Shown here: positions 14,071 through 23,787 of the stretch, piece by piece
How the letters are laid out: each line of letters begins with the position of its first letter
Numbering within the stretch: position 1 is the stretch's first letter
NCBI GenBank assembly: GCA_017645305.1
Contig: JAGCPD010000054.1
Location: 1-64,000 of the forward strand
Direction: 5' to 3'
Length of the DNA: 64,000 bases
Source: Bacteroidaceae bacterium
GTDB lineage: Bacteria > Bacteroidota > Bacteroidia > Bacteroidales > Bacteroidaceae
Notes under the pieces: generated by a model
The model's database searches: none
The model's input: only the letters and a program-made list of their open reading frames with translations
Told to the model about the DNA's origin: nothing
Made by a program: the position numbers and the translations under genes

Positions 14071-16803
14071 CTACTTCAAAATCTTACTGCCATTGACAAT
14101 ATAGATGCCTTTCTTCAGTCCATTGACCATTGAACATTGGGCATTGAGGATTTTACGGCCGCTGAGGTCATATACGGTTTCCTTGCTCACGGGAGAGGAG
14201 TCTGGGGAGAGGCTGTTAATGGCATTCGGATTGTCAAAACCGATGATGAAATCGCCAATAATAGGCATGTGGTCTGAAGTGACCTTATCGTTAACCACTT
14301 CATAGCTGACCTTCTCCACGCCTCCTATGGGGTCGTAGCTGATGATATTGTCGATGATATAGATGCCATCGCTCCACGTAGGCGTGGTGAGGTCGGAGTG
14401 ATAGGTAAAGCCGTTCTCTTGGAGGTACTTGGTAAGTACACCGCGAGCACCCTGCATCTCGTCATCGGTTCCGTCGTCGTTAAAGTCACCGGCAATGATA
14501 AGGGGCTTGCCTGTTTCAACCCACTCTTCTGCTGCTGCCTTGATGACGGGACCTGTTCCGCGCCTTGCGTTAGCAGAGAGACCAACATGCAGGCTGGCAA
14601 AGACATAGTTGTCGAATTCTGCCATCAGCATACGGCGGGGCTCTCCGTCGGCTGTGAGTGAAACAGCTCTGACAGATAGCGGAATCTCCTTGCACAGGAT
14701 GCCGATGCCGTAGCCGGTGAGTGCGCTGCAGAAAATACCGTACAGGCCTGTTGCCTCGGCCAGCTCCTTTATCTGATACTTGTAGTCGGAACGTGAGGAG
14801 AAGACGCTGTCAACTTCTTGCAGCGCCACTACGTCTGCGTTCTGGGCTGCTATGACGCTTGCCGTGCGTGCCAGATTAAGTCCGTCGTGGTTACCGGCGC
14901 AATGCCTTACGTTGTAGCTGAGTACACGCAGAGGCACTTTCTGATACTTGTCATAGACAGGCTCTGTATATTCGCCTTTTGCTGCTGCCTCCAGATTCTT
15001 GATATCGCTCTCGTAGAGAATGTCGGGGGTGCCATTGGCAAGGTCTTCATTAGCCTTGTCCCAAACATTCCGGAATGTCTGGCGCTGCTCTTCGCTGAGA
15101 TTACTGGAGTCGCCGAAGTCGGGATGCCCTACCCCGTCCATCTTACGGGCAAGGGCAAGCTTCAGTTGGGCTGCAGGGCTTTCCAGCGAGGCGGCATCTA
15201 CCTTCTGCACTTTCCAAGGCACTATGTCACACAGGTAAGAGCCGCAGATATGGGAGTAACTGCCTAATTGGCGGCCATCAAGCATCACGCCGTCAGCATT
15301 ATAGATACAGAACGCCCTGGGATTGCCCTCTATTGTTATAAATGTCAGCGGTTCCTGTTCCTCGTCTGTCATGAAGACATAGCCCTCGTTTGTTGTACCG
15401 CTGACATACTTGCCCGTCACGTAGTTGCGGATTCTGTACTGACCTTTTTCCCTGTCAACGGCCTCTATGCGGTAGATGTTACGCGGATCGCCATTGTGCA
15501 GTGTGTTCAGGATGAGGCTGGCACCGTATTCGTATGCGGCTGCATCGGCCTTCAGGTCACTCCAGCACTTTTTCTCCGAGCTGTTGGCGTTAAGGATACT
15601 ATAATAGCCATTTGCTACATTGAAGAACTCCGACGGCTCTTCTTCTCCGGGATTAACCTTGAGGAACTTCCAACGGCCGGGATAACCGGCAGTGGCTGCA
15701 TCGCCGGGATAGTCGTCATCGCCCACATTCTGCTTGGCAAGGCTATTGTTGGGACGGTCACTGCGCAAGTAGCCCTGTACGTGCAGCGAGTGCTCAGATT
15801 CGCTATTGGTCATAAAGAAGCGGCCGGCGCCGTCGGTAAGGTCGGTGAGCGTGTAGCCGACGGGAGAGTCGGAGAAAAGTATGTCTGCCTCGGCGGGCAT
15901 GTTCATGTTGCCCAAGTATTTGCCGTTCTCCTTATTGAGGAAAGCCCACTGGTCACCATCCTTCTGTGCCGTCCAAATGAAGCCGTCGGACTCCTTGTCG
16001 AGGTCGGCCCAATAGACATACTGGTTGCCCCAGTTAATCTTGAAATTGTCCTGCAGGCAGGCCATAGCCTTTGGCAGCCCTGTGCTGTTGCCGGCAAACT
16101 TGGTGCGGTCGCTGACGATATAGTACTGCTCCCCTTCCTTAATCTCGCTTATATCTGTAACATAGGGATTGCCTGTATAGCTATCTACTTCGTATATCTG
16201 CCAGCGTCCGGGGTAGCCGTTGGTGGCACCGTCTTTCGGATAGTCATCATCGCCCACATACTGCTTGGCAAGGCTGTTGTTGGGACGGTCGCTGCGTAGG
16301 TAACCCTGTACGTGGGGCGAATGCGAGTCATCGCTGCTGGTCATAAAGAAGCGGCCCAGGCCGTCATCCAAATCAGAGAGTATGTAGCCTACAGGAGTCC
16401 CGGAGAAGAGTACGTCATCGTCGTAGCTGTTCTTTACACCAAGGTACTCTCCCCTGACCTTGTTCTTGAAAGCCCATTGGTCGTCACCGACTTTCTCGGC
16501 AATCCACTGGAAGCCCTCTTCGTCTGCATCGAAATCGCCCCAATAGACAAAGTAGATTCCCTCAGACGGTTTATCCCAGCTGATGGTGTAATGGTCCAGT
16601 TTATAGGACATACCCTTGGGCTTGCCTGTATTGTTGCCCGCATACTTGGTACGGTCACTGATAAGGAAATACGTCTTGCCGTCCTTCAGGTCGTCTGAAT
16701 AGAAAACACGCTTGTAGCCCTCGATGATATTCTGTGCGCAGATACTTGTACCGCTCAACAATGCAACAAAGAGAAACAGCGCAAAAGATTTCAACTTTAT
16801 CAT
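14071..16803 (-). CDS. Exported endonuclease/exonuclease/phosphatase (EEP) family protein with duplicated N-terminal domain
   Basis: The 910-residue protein has a signal peptide ending ICAQ. Residues about 28-205 and 214-388 are two copies of one module (each with YLRSDRPNNSLAKQ and GYPGRW); a third trefoil-like segment covers about 395-535. The catalytic EEP domain is at about 623-855: LSYNVRH (N631), VVALQEVD (E663), ASLHVG (H739), IAGDFNDD (D773, N775) and SDHMPI (D844, H845), so the metal and catalytic residues look complete. EEP enzymes cleave phosphodiesters or phosphomonoesters in DNA, inositol phosphates or lipids; the substrate is not readable here. The tail (VYDLSGRKIL ... GIYIVNGSKILK) is T9SS-like, with linker DNA made of two dispersed repeats. 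Confidence 0.85.
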   Translation of the reverse strand: MIKLKSFALFLFVALLSGTSICAQNIIEGYKRVFYSDDLKDGKTYFLISDRTKYAGNNTGKPKGMSYKLDHYTISWDKPSEGIYFVYWGDFDADEEGFQWIAEKVGDDQWAFKNKVRGEYLGVKNSYDDDVLFSGTPVGYILSDLDDGLGRFFMTSSDDSHSPHVQGYLRSDRPNNSLAKQYVGDDDYPKDGATNGYPGRWQIYEVDSYTGNPYVTDISEIKEGEQYYIVSDRTKFAGNSTGLPKAMACLQDNFKINWGNQYVYWADLDKESDGFIWTAQKDGDQWAFLNKENGKYLGNMNMPAEADILFSDSPVGYTLTDLTDGAGRFFMTNSESEHSLHVQGYLRSDRPNNSLAKQNVGDDDYPGDAATAGYPGRWKFLKVNPGEEEPSEFFNVANGYYSILNANSSEKKCWSDLKADAAAYEYGASLILNTLHNGDPRNIYRIEAVDREKGQYRIRNYVTGKYVSGTTNEGYVFMTDEEQEPLTFITIEGNPRAFCIYNADGVMLDGRQLGSYSHICGSYLCDIVPWKVQKVDAASLESPAAQLKLALARKMDGVGHPDFGDSSNLSEEQRQTFRNVWDKANEDLANGTPDILYESDIKNLEAAAKGEYTEPVYDKYQKVPLRVLSYNVRHCAGNHDGLNLARTASVIAAQNADVVALQEVDSVFSSRSDYKYQIKELAEATGLYGIFCSALTGYGIGILCKEIPLSVRAVSLTADGEPRRMLMAEFDNYVFASLHVGLSANARRGTGPVIKAAAEEWVETGKPLIIAGDFNDDGTDDEMQGARGVLTKYLQENGFTYHSDLTTPTWSDGIYIIDNIISYDPIGGVEKVSYEVVNDKVTSDHMPIIGDFIIGFDNPNAINSLSPDSSPVSKETVYDLSGRKILNAQCSMVNGLKKGIYIVNGSKILK

Positions 16804-16850
16804 GATGTTATTTTACTGAACTTTCGGAAGTAGAATAGGAATTTAAAAAT

Positions 16851-16910
16851 GGAAGTTAATTCGCTACGCTTATGGGAGTAAAAGATGGCTTAACTCCCTA
16901 TTTAACTTCC
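16851..16910. repeat. Nested inverted repeat in the leader of the EEP-domain gene
   Basis: Outer arms GGAAGTTAA / TTAACTTCC (9 bp, perfect) enclose inner arms GGGAGT / ACTCCC, with GCTACGC between. A reverse-complement relative (ACTCCCAAGAGCGTAGC, then AAACTAACC) occurs at 38120-38145. It lies 48-107 bases before the start codon, where no clear TAnnTTTG promoter was found. Confidence 0.65.
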
Positions 16911-16966
16911 TCTTTTTACTTCGTTTTACAACTCCCGAAACTTAAATTATTTAATATGGGTTGGTA

Positions 16967-17004
16967 TAAAAAATATGAGGCAGCTCCCTTGAGGGGGAAC
17001 TGCC
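16967..17004 (-). terminator. Terminator of the 1249-residue exported protein
   Basis: The stem GGCAGCTCCC / GGGGAACTGCC (16979-17004) has a short TTGA loop and one mismatch; on the minus strand it is followed by an A/T run (ATATTTTTTATA). Confidence 0.75.
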
Positions 17005-17024
17005 TTCATATAAGTGAGCTTTTC

Positions 17025-20000
17025 TTACTTTACAAGAACTTTCTTGCCATTGATAATATAGATACCCTTCTGAGCCTTGCTTACACGCTGACCGCTCAGG
17101 TTGTAGATAGCTGCATTATCAATTGTCAATTGTTCATTATCAATTGCATTTATGCCAGTTGCACTTTCACCACCAAAGTAGAAGACCTTGATGCCTGATG
17201 CATCGGGAACTTCAAGATAAGCCTTGCCAGCAGCGATGGTACCGCTTTCAGCCTGATAGAAGCCAACCTGCTCGCCCTCGGGCTTAGCCAGAACGTACTT
17301 GCCGACAGCGTCGATTTCCTCGAACGTACCCTTCAGGTCGTTCTCTCCAACCTCGGCAGCGTTACCGCCAATTTCGAAGAAGTAAGTGCCGGGAGCACCC
17401 TTCAGGATAACCGGGGTCTTTGCGGGAATGGTTCCCTCAACCTCTGTCAGTGACAGATAGTTGTCGGTAATCTGTCCGGTGTAAGCCTTAACGGTGCCGT
17501 CTGAGCCAACAGTTCCGAGCATTGCAATCTGTAAGGGAGTGAGAGCCTCGTTCCAGAATTGGATTCCCTTAACGGTGGCTACGCCTTCGTCATTGTCGTC
17601 GTTCTCGTCCTCGAAGAGGAAGAGACCTGTTCCAATGCCCCATTTGTCAAGCGGTGCAGAACTCTTGCCAACCAGTTTACCATCAACATATTCTTCTGCA
17701 TACAGATCCTTTACGACGAATATGATGCGATACCATGTGTCGTTTTCGAGTGCGCCGTGGTAGTACATACCAGCCGAATTGATACCGATTTGTCCGTTGT
17801 GGACGAACAGGCCTGCATCATTGACGTTATCGAGGTCGGTCTGGATAAGAGCTGTATAGCGTGCTACATCGGGGAACTTAACATCCATCATAAGCGTGTA
17901 GCTGCTGAGGGATTCCTCTGGGAGGTTGGTAGTCAGCTCGAGGCTGTTATTCTCGTCAACCGTAATGGAACCGTCCTCGTTGGCAACGACGCCAGCGGTA
18001 GCGGTCATAGTGGCAACGCCCGTGCCATTCGGTGTGCCGCCCTCGAAGGTCCAAGCACCTGTTGTCTCGGGTATAGTAACTATTTCGGGATCTTCTTCAG
18101 AAGCAATATCTTCAGCAACGGTGCCGAGTGCTGCAACCTGTTCAGGGGTGAAGGGAACGTCCCAGAAGCGGAGGCCGGTAACCTTGATGGCCTTCTCTTC
18201 ACCATCTTCGTCAGCGAAGAAGACAGCGCCGGGACCTTGCAGCAGCCAGTGCTTATTGTAAGAATCTGTGTGCTCGCAGGAGCTTAACAGTTCACCGTCA
18301 ACATAAAGGGCAGCCTTGTTGGGAGTGTCAATTACCAATACAACACGATACCAATTACCGGCACTAAAGTTTCCGTTATAGCCGAGAGAGCCTCCAAGAC
18401 CCATCTGACCGTTCTTGATGAAGAGGCTGCCGTCCTTGCTGTCGTCCATGCTGTTCTGCCAGAGAGGAGTGTAGCCGCTCATGTCGTCTGAGCAAATGTC
18501 GAACATTACGGTATATCTGTCGAAGCTTGTAGCGCCATTGTTGGTATTCATGAGCAGGCTCGAACCCTTGGGGAGATTCAGGCCACCGTCGATTACCTCA
18601 ATGTTAGCTTCTTCAAGGCTTTCCTTAGTTTCAAGCCAAGTGGGCTTGGCTGTGCTGTGGTTGGCGGGAGTGAGGGTAGCTGTGCCTGTTCCTGCCAATG
18701 GGTTCTCGGAATCGTTGAATGTCCAAGCGCCAACGGGTGTGGGAAGGTCTTCAGCATCAGGTGTACCTCCACCGGCAAACGTAATGGGGTAAGGCATGTA
18801 GGCTGTTGCATAGCCAGCCTCGCCAATCGTTACCTTGATAGGCTTGCGTACCAGGCTAATGAGATAGTTGTTGGCATCGAACTCATAGGTGGTTTTATAC
18901 TTCTTCAGATTGCCATATATAACAACTTCGTCACCTACCATCACATCATACTCAGAGGTGAACCAAGCTCCATCGAAGCTGAAGCCACGATATGCCTGCA
19001 GCTGTTCGCCCTCGGTCGTACCGTCAACAGAGATGTTGTATGTGATGTTGCCAAACTGTGAGTTGTAGGCTGTCACAATCTTGGAAACGATACCCTTAGC
19101 ATAGACACCTGTAACGCCTGTACCTTCGTCAATGGCTGCACGAGCCTCAGCCACGGTGTAAGGATTGATTACTGTACCCTTCTTCTCTACAATGGTAATG
19201 GTATAGGTTGCCTCTTGACCTTCATAGCTGACGGTTACGGTCTGCTCGCCCAAGACATCCATGTCGTAGCCAGTGAAAGTGGCTTCTGCTGTGACGTCGG
19301 CTGTCGTGCTGTCGTCGAAGTTGGCTGTCACGATGATGCCTTCTGAGCTAAAAGCGTCGCCCTGACCGAATTCGGTAGGATAGGTGCCGGAGAGAGAGAT
19401 TGACAGAAGTGTTGCAGGAGCATTAACGTTGATGTCGTAAGTGGCAGTCTTTGTAACCTCATTCTCTGTATAGCTAACAGTTACAGTCTGCTCACCAGCA
19501 TTTGCCATGTCATAGCCCGTGAACTCTGCGCTGGCAGTTACATTTCTTGTAGTTTCATCTTCGTAAGTGGCTGTCACGACGATTCCTTCATGAGAGAAAG
19601 CATCTCCAACATGGAAAGTTGTAGGATAGTCGCCGCTGAGGGTGATGAAGTCAAGCACCTTGGGTGTTTCTGCCTCGACAGTCACGGTGATCTTTGTCAT
19701 GCGCACCTGCTTGTTGGAAGCCGTAAGGGTGACTGTCTTGGCCTCGCCCGTCCACGTTCCGTTATCTCCGTCGGTAACAAAGCCATCGGCTTCTGCGAAG
19801 CCCGATGCGGGATAGGTGGAAGTACACTCGAACACAATCTTTGTGATGTTGCCGAATGTGGTGGAGATTGTGAAGTCTGTGTTCTTATAGGCTTGGTAAT
19901 AGGCACTTGCGAGCTTTGAGCCAGTAATCGTGACGACGCTCTTTGTCAGCGAAGTCTCTGTATCAGAGTTCAGCACGGCGGACTCGAACACAATGTCACC

Positions 20001-20774
20001 ACCAGTGAAGGGTGTTGAGTCTGTGACAGTCATCTCGTATGTGGCAGAGGAAGCTTTGTATTCATCTTTCACGCCAGCGTATGCGGCTGTGAACTTGACA
20101 GTACCTGCTGCAACGAGCGTCACATTACCATCTTCGTCAATAGTGGCAACAGCATCGTTATTGCCACTCCATGTTACGGTAGCACCTTCCACTTTGTTTT
20201 CGTCATTATCCACAACTGTCGCAGCCAAAGAGCCAGCTTCCGTGCCTTCGTAAACATCCGTGTTTGTAATACCTGTTGCATCAATGGTTGTCGTTGTTGC
20301 TACGGCAGAAGAGCCTCCAGAAGCATAAGTGACAGAAATGGACTGTATGCGCCAGTGTCCACTTCCAGATGGACGTGTAAAAACAATTTCATTTTCAGCT
20401 CCTGTCCAAACGCCAGTAGAAGCATCGTATGTACCAACATTAACCACAGTTCCGTCTGATGGTTTGTTAGAGCCATCATAAGTAATTGTGATGGATTCAA
20501 TGGTTTTTTCTGATGCTATTGTCATTGTACCGTTTCCATACAAGCGGATGCCAGAGCCTGTGGTATAGTATTTACCATCGTTTGCACCGCCCGCGAATGT
20601 TACAGTAAAGTCACCTCCATCAAAAGGGTCAGTGTACTGAACACCATTCTCAAGTCCAAGATCGGCAAAATTGATAGTCTCTTCTGCCCAAGCCGTTCCA
20701 GTTAGAGCGGTTGTCATTACGGCAACGAGCATCCATACTCGCAGCCATAGTTTGGTTAGTAGTTTTTGTTTCAT
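17025..20774 (-). CDS. Exported Ig-like / OB-fold / double LamG protein with T9SS-type tail
   Basis: The 1249-residue protein has a signal peptide ending GTAWA. It is a chain of beta domains: two copies of a strand-rich module (about 30-150 and 260-370), a group-2 bacterial Ig-like domain (about 160-250), two related Ig-like domains (ITLSGDYPTTFHVGDAFSHE and ISLSGTYPTEFGQGDAFSSE), an OB-fold-like segment (VYAKGIVSKIVTAYNSQFGN ... GDEVVIYGNLKKY), and two LamG domains (ENIRF/GLRFWD-type ends). The LamG pair is inserted between GYATAYMPYPI and VKAYTGQITDNYLSL, as in the 1461-residue protein. The tail reads AAIYNLSGQRVSKAQKGIYI, INGKKVLVK. No catalytic domain was found; surface adhesion or glycan binding is inferred. 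Confidence 0.8.
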   Translation of the reverse strand: MKQKLLTKLWLRVWMLVAVMTTALTGTAWAEETINFADLGLENGVQYTDPFDGGDFTVTFAGGANDGKYYTTGSGIRLYGNGTMTIASEKTIESITITYDGSNKPSDGTVVNVGTYDASTGVWTGAENEIVFTRPSGSGHWRIQSISVTYASGGSSAVATTTTIDATGITNTDVYEGTEAGSLAATVVDNDENKVEGATVTWSGNNDAVATIDEDGNVTLVAAGTVKFTAAYAGVKDEYKASSATYEMTVTDSTPFTGGDIVFESAVLNSDTETSLTKSVVTITGSKLASAYYQAYKNTDFTISTTFGNITKIVFECTSTYPASGFAEADGFVTDGDNGTWTGEAKTVTLTASNKQVRMTKITVTVEAETPKVLDFITLSGDYPTTFHVGDAFSHEGIVVTATYEDETTRNVTASAEFTGYDMANAGEQTVTVSYTENEVTKTATYDINVNAPATLLSISLSGTYPTEFGQGDAFSSEGIIVTANFDDSTTADVTAEATFTGYDMDVLGEQTVTVSYEGQEATYTITIVEKKGTVINPYTVAEARAAIDEGTGVTGVYAKGIVSKIVTAYNSQFGNITYNISVDGTTEGEQLQAYRGFSFDGAWFTSEYDVMVGDEVVIYGNLKKYKTTYEFDANNYLISLVRKPIKVTIGEAGYATAYMPYPITFAGGGTPDAEDLPTPVGAWTFNDSENPLAGTGTATLTPANHSTAKPTWLETKESLEEANIEVIDGGLNLPKGSSLLMNTNNGATSFDRYTVMFDICSDDMSGYTPLWQNSMDDSKDGSLFIKNGQMGLGGSLGYNGNFSAGNWYRVVLVIDTPNKAALYVDGELLSSCEHTDSYNKHWLLQGPGAVFFADEDGEEKAIKVTGLRFWDVPFTPEQVAALGTVAEDIASEEDPEIVTIPETTGAWTFEGGTPNGTGVATMTATAGVVANEDGSITVDENNSLELTTNLPEESLSSYTLMMDVKFPDVARYTALIQTDLDNVNDAGLFVHNGQIGINSAGMYYHGALENDTWYRIIFVVKDLYAEEYVDGKLVGKSSAPLDKWGIGTGLFLFEDENDDNDEGVATVKGIQFWNEALTPLQIAMLGTVGSDGTVKAYTGQITDNYLSLTEVEGTIPAKTPVILKGAPGTYFFEIGGNAAEVGENDLKGTFEEIDAVGKYVLAKPEGEQVGFYQAESGTIAAGKAYLEVPDASGIKVFYFGGESATGINAIDNEQLTIDNAAIYNLSGQRVSKAQKGIYIINGKKVLVK

Positions 20775-20820
20775 AGTGAATTTAAAATTAGTAATATGTT
20801 AATTATACAGATTTTATCTG

Positions 20821-20851
20821 CAAATATATACCTTATTTATTTTATACCAAA
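20821..20851 (-). promoter_or_regulatory. Promoter of the 1249-residue exported protein
   Basis: The minus strand reads TTTG (20848-20851), 19 bases, TATATTTG (20821-20828), about 47 bases upstream of the start. The arrangement matches the promoter at 13963-13993. Confidence 0.72.
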
Positions 20852-20892
20852 TAAAAAGCGGAAAAATTTTGCTTAATTTCATTATTTAATGT

Positions 20893-23754
20893 TCAATACT
20901 CAATGTTCGATGTTCTAACCTCTTTCCGTCCATTCCTAATGACAACCCCCCTAAAGCCTTTATCTACTTGCTGACCAGAGAGACTGTAGCTCTTGGCAAA
21001 AGGCTTCTGCGTAACACTCTGTATGGGACGAATAGGCGTAGCAGTATCTATCGTAAATGTACTACGCTTGCTATCGCAGGGTAGCCAGCAGGTAAAGGGT
21101 TCGAGTGTTCGGGCTGAACTGACACGGTAGAAGCTGGTACCGGCATTGTGAAGATATAGGCCCTGCCCTATCGTCAGCTCCTTGGATGGATAAGTGCCAA
21201 CCAAAAGGTTTCCTTCGACTGATACCGCGTTCCCGGCAAGCTCAGCCGGTGCGGGCGTGAGGGTAAAAGCTGCCTTGGCTTCAGGTCCCAGAAGGATAAC
21301 TGCTGCTCCTGCAGGCAGTACCTCTCCGCCATCAGCAACAGGGAACAGCATAACGGATGAGGTGCCAATCTCACGTACAATATAGGCGGTATAGTTCTCG
21401 GGCACTACTGTTGCGAAGGGTGTGCAGACAGCAGCATAGCCTTTGTTGTTTGTGGTATAAGAAAGGACTCGCTGATGCATTGCATTAGAGAGAGTAAGGG
21501 CATCGGCATCAGAAACGGACCTGCCGTATATACGTACCGCAGCAATCTTTCCGTTGAAGGGGAATGTTCCTGTAGTGGTAGCCGCTGAATATACCCCCGT
21601 TCCATCACCGCCGATGGCAAACCACTCGGACGGAGCCCACTCGAAGAGCGAAGCCTCTTTGTTACAAATTACATGACTTAGTGCAAGGTTTCCGTTGATA
21701 TAGAGGCGCGAGAAGTTTTTCTTGCGATCGTAAACAATCAGGTAATGGGTATAATCCTCGGTAAGTGTCCCTGCTGGGGTGGTCTTCCAAAGGGTTTTGG
21801 TGACCGTGCCTGCGCTGTTATAGCCTATGGTTGCTGTGGAGTAGCCTATTCCTCCCTTAGCCGTCATCTGAAAGCCGGCTCCGAAGTTGTTGGTAAAGCC
21901 GATAGGACGTATCTGTGTGCTTGGTGTTGCACTTGACGATTGGCAGAAAACCTCGATGGTATATGCATCGCTTATGAGGTTCATGGCAGCCGGACTATTT
22001 CCTAACATATACTTGAAGAACTTTGTTTTATCTCCTTGGAAAACAGCCTCATACGTTTGTAATGTCTCGTTCCACTGGAGGGGAACCTCCCCTGTCATTT
22101 CTATCGGACAGGACTGGAAGTTAAGTGCATGGTTCGTTGCACCGTTTGCGGTAAACTCGCAGTCCATAACCAAATCGTCGGATTGGGCTGGAACGGGTTC
22201 TGTAAACTGCTTAACGAAGGGTGAATAAAGTGCCTTGGCTGCCTTTTCGGTCAGTGCTCCGTTGTAGATACGTGCAAAGACGAAAGTGGAAGCGGAACTG
22301 TTTTCGCAACTGCCGGATATGCTGCCGGAAGCGCAGTCACCACCCAGACAAACCCACATGCCGCGCTTTCCGGGTGAAGTACCGCACTTGGGCAGTGTCA
22401 TGTCGGTACCGCAACGTGTACTGGTATGTACCAATGTTCCGTTGATGAAATAGCGCATAATATGACTGGTACGGTCCATAGTCAGTACCACATGGTAGAA
22501 CTTTCCGGGAACCATAATGGAGTCGCCCGTGAAGTCTTTGGCACTGCTCTTAAGCGTTGTTGCGTGCGTATAGGTAAATGTATTGGCATAGCGAGAGTTG
22601 TGGAATGACCATCCACCGTTCTGATCGTTACTGAAATAGCAAGTCCGTTCGCAGGCTCCTTGTGCATCGGCAAGAGATTCCAGACGGACCAGTGCCTCCC
22701 ACGTTACATTGTTATTGAATACATTTGCCAGTTCGGAACCGTTGTCGTAAGTTGCATAAAAGAAATCGGAGGCTGCTGACTTGGTACATCCATACCATGT
22801 ATCATGCTCGGCATCGTAGAGCGTTGTTGCCTTGCCGTGTGCGCCTATCCTGGTTTCGAATGTACCGTTGTTGACGATACCGCTGGCATCGAAGGAAAGG
22901 TCGAGCAGCGGCTGTGCCTCTTCTACCTCGGCTGTCTGATGAAGGTCAGAAGTAATGACACCAGCCTTTATAAGTCCTTTGCGGATACAGTCGGCAAGGA
23001 GCGTACACCCGGCAGGAGTGGGATGTAGCTGGTCTATGGTATATTTGCCCCAATCGGAACTCCAGGCAATGTTGGTACAATCAATGTAATAACAACCAAA
23101 ATCCTGGGCTATCTTCTTGATGCTGGCATTACCCTGTGCCTGAGTCCATCCCTGGGTGTTGGTGGCAGAGTAGCCTTGTGAACGGGGAAAGATACTCAGA
23201 CAGACAATCTTGGCATCCGGATACTTCTGTTGCAGACGGAAAAGCATCATGGCATATCCGCCTCGGAAGGTAACGGAATCTTTGTAAACAGGTCCGTCGC
23301 TATAATCGCCCAGTTTGCAACGTGCCCAACCCCAGTCATTGGTGCCACCGGCAATCAAAATCACGTCGGGCTTACCATAGCGTCCGATGGAGGTTACACG
23401 TGCTGTACTGAGGAAAGGAGAAACGGCCTCGCCATTGTCGGAACTGACACGCGAGCCGCTCCATGAAGAGTTGACAAGAAATGTCATACCCGATGTACGG
23501 CTCAACTGCATCCAATAGGTGTCGCCCAGTTGCATACCGGCACTCAGTTCTCTTGCTGCAGTGTAATAAACGGCATAACCTGATGGAAGGAAGTCGTAGT
23601 ACGTGCTGATGGAGTTTCCATATACAGCAAAAGTGACAGTGTCCTTTGCCTGTTCCTGTTCCTGTGCCATTGCAGGTATAGTCAGAAGGATTGCCAAAGC
23701 GGACCCGATACTTCTCAGCATGAGGAAGATGCTTTTCTTATTATTGTGTTTCAT
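20893..23754 (-). CDS. Exported SGNH-hydrolase (esterase) with two LamG domains
   Basis: The 953-residue protein has a signal peptide ending PAMA. Residues about 38-265 are an SGNH/GDSL hydrolase: block I YGNSIST (S48), block III GGTNDW (N139) and block V DQLHPTPAG (D241, H244). Such enzymes usually remove acetyl or other acyl groups from glycans. Two LamG/concanavalin-like domains follow (about 290-510 and 520-750), then an uninterrupted GYAAVCTPF ... AGAAVILLGPE beta module and a tail (YSLSGQQVDKGFRGVVIRNG) resembling T9SS tails but with a degenerate end. It is the last gene of a minus-strand run with the GH2 gene 77 bases upstream, so deacylation plus glycosidase action on one polysaccharide is likely. 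Confidence 0.82.
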   Translation of the reverse strand: MKHNNKKSIFLMLRSIGSALAILLTIPAMAQEQEQAKDTVTFAVYGNSISTYYDFLPSGYAVYYTAARELSAGMQLGDTYWMQLSRTSGMTFLVNSSWSGSRVSSDNGEAVSPFLSTARVTSIGRYGKPDVILIAGGTNDWGWARCKLGDYSDGPVYKDSVTFRGGYAMMLFRLQQKYPDAKIVCLSIFPRSQGYSATNTQGWTQAQGNASIKKIAQDFGCYYIDCTNIAWSSDWGKYTIDQLHPTPAGCTLLADCIRKGLIKAGVITSDLHQTAEVEEAQPLLDLSFDASGIVNNGTFETRIGAHGKATTLYDAEHDTWYGCTKSAASDFFYATYDNGSELANVFNNNVTWEALVRLESLADAQGACERTCYFSNDQNGGWSFHNSRYANTFTYTHATTLKSSAKDFTGDSIMVPGKFYHVVLTMDRTSHIMRYFINGTLVHTSTRCGTDMTLPKCGTSPGKRGMWVCLGGDCASGSISGSCENSSASTFVFARIYNGALTEKAAKALYSPFVKQFTEPVPAQSDDLVMDCEFTANGATNHALNFQSCPIEMTGEVPLQWNETLQTYEAVFQGDKTKFFKYMLGNSPAAMNLISDAYTIEVFCQSSSATPSTQIRPIGFTNNFGAGFQMTAKGGIGYSTATIGYNSAGTVTKTLWKTTPAGTLTEDYTHYLIVYDRKKNFSRLYINGNLALSHVICNKEASLFEWAPSEWFAIGGDGTGVYSAATTTGTFPFNGKIAAVRIYGRSVSDADALTLSNAMHQRVLSYTTNNKGYAAVCTPFATVVPENYTAYIVREIGTSSVMLFPVADGGEVLPAGAAVILLGPEAKAAFTLTPAPAELAGNAVSVEGNLLVGTYPSKELTIGQGLYLHNAGTSFYRVSSARTLEPFTCWLPCDSKRSTFTIDTATPIRPIQSVTQKPFAKSYSLSGQQVDKGFRGVVIRNGRKEVRTSNIEY

Positions 23755-23787
23755 AGTCTCTTAATTATAAGCATAATAGCTCTTATT

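Noticed and set aside
15268..16299. Open frame of 343 codons on the plus strand
   Set aside because: It is antisense to the duplicated module of the EEP-domain protein; its own repeats mirror that duplication.
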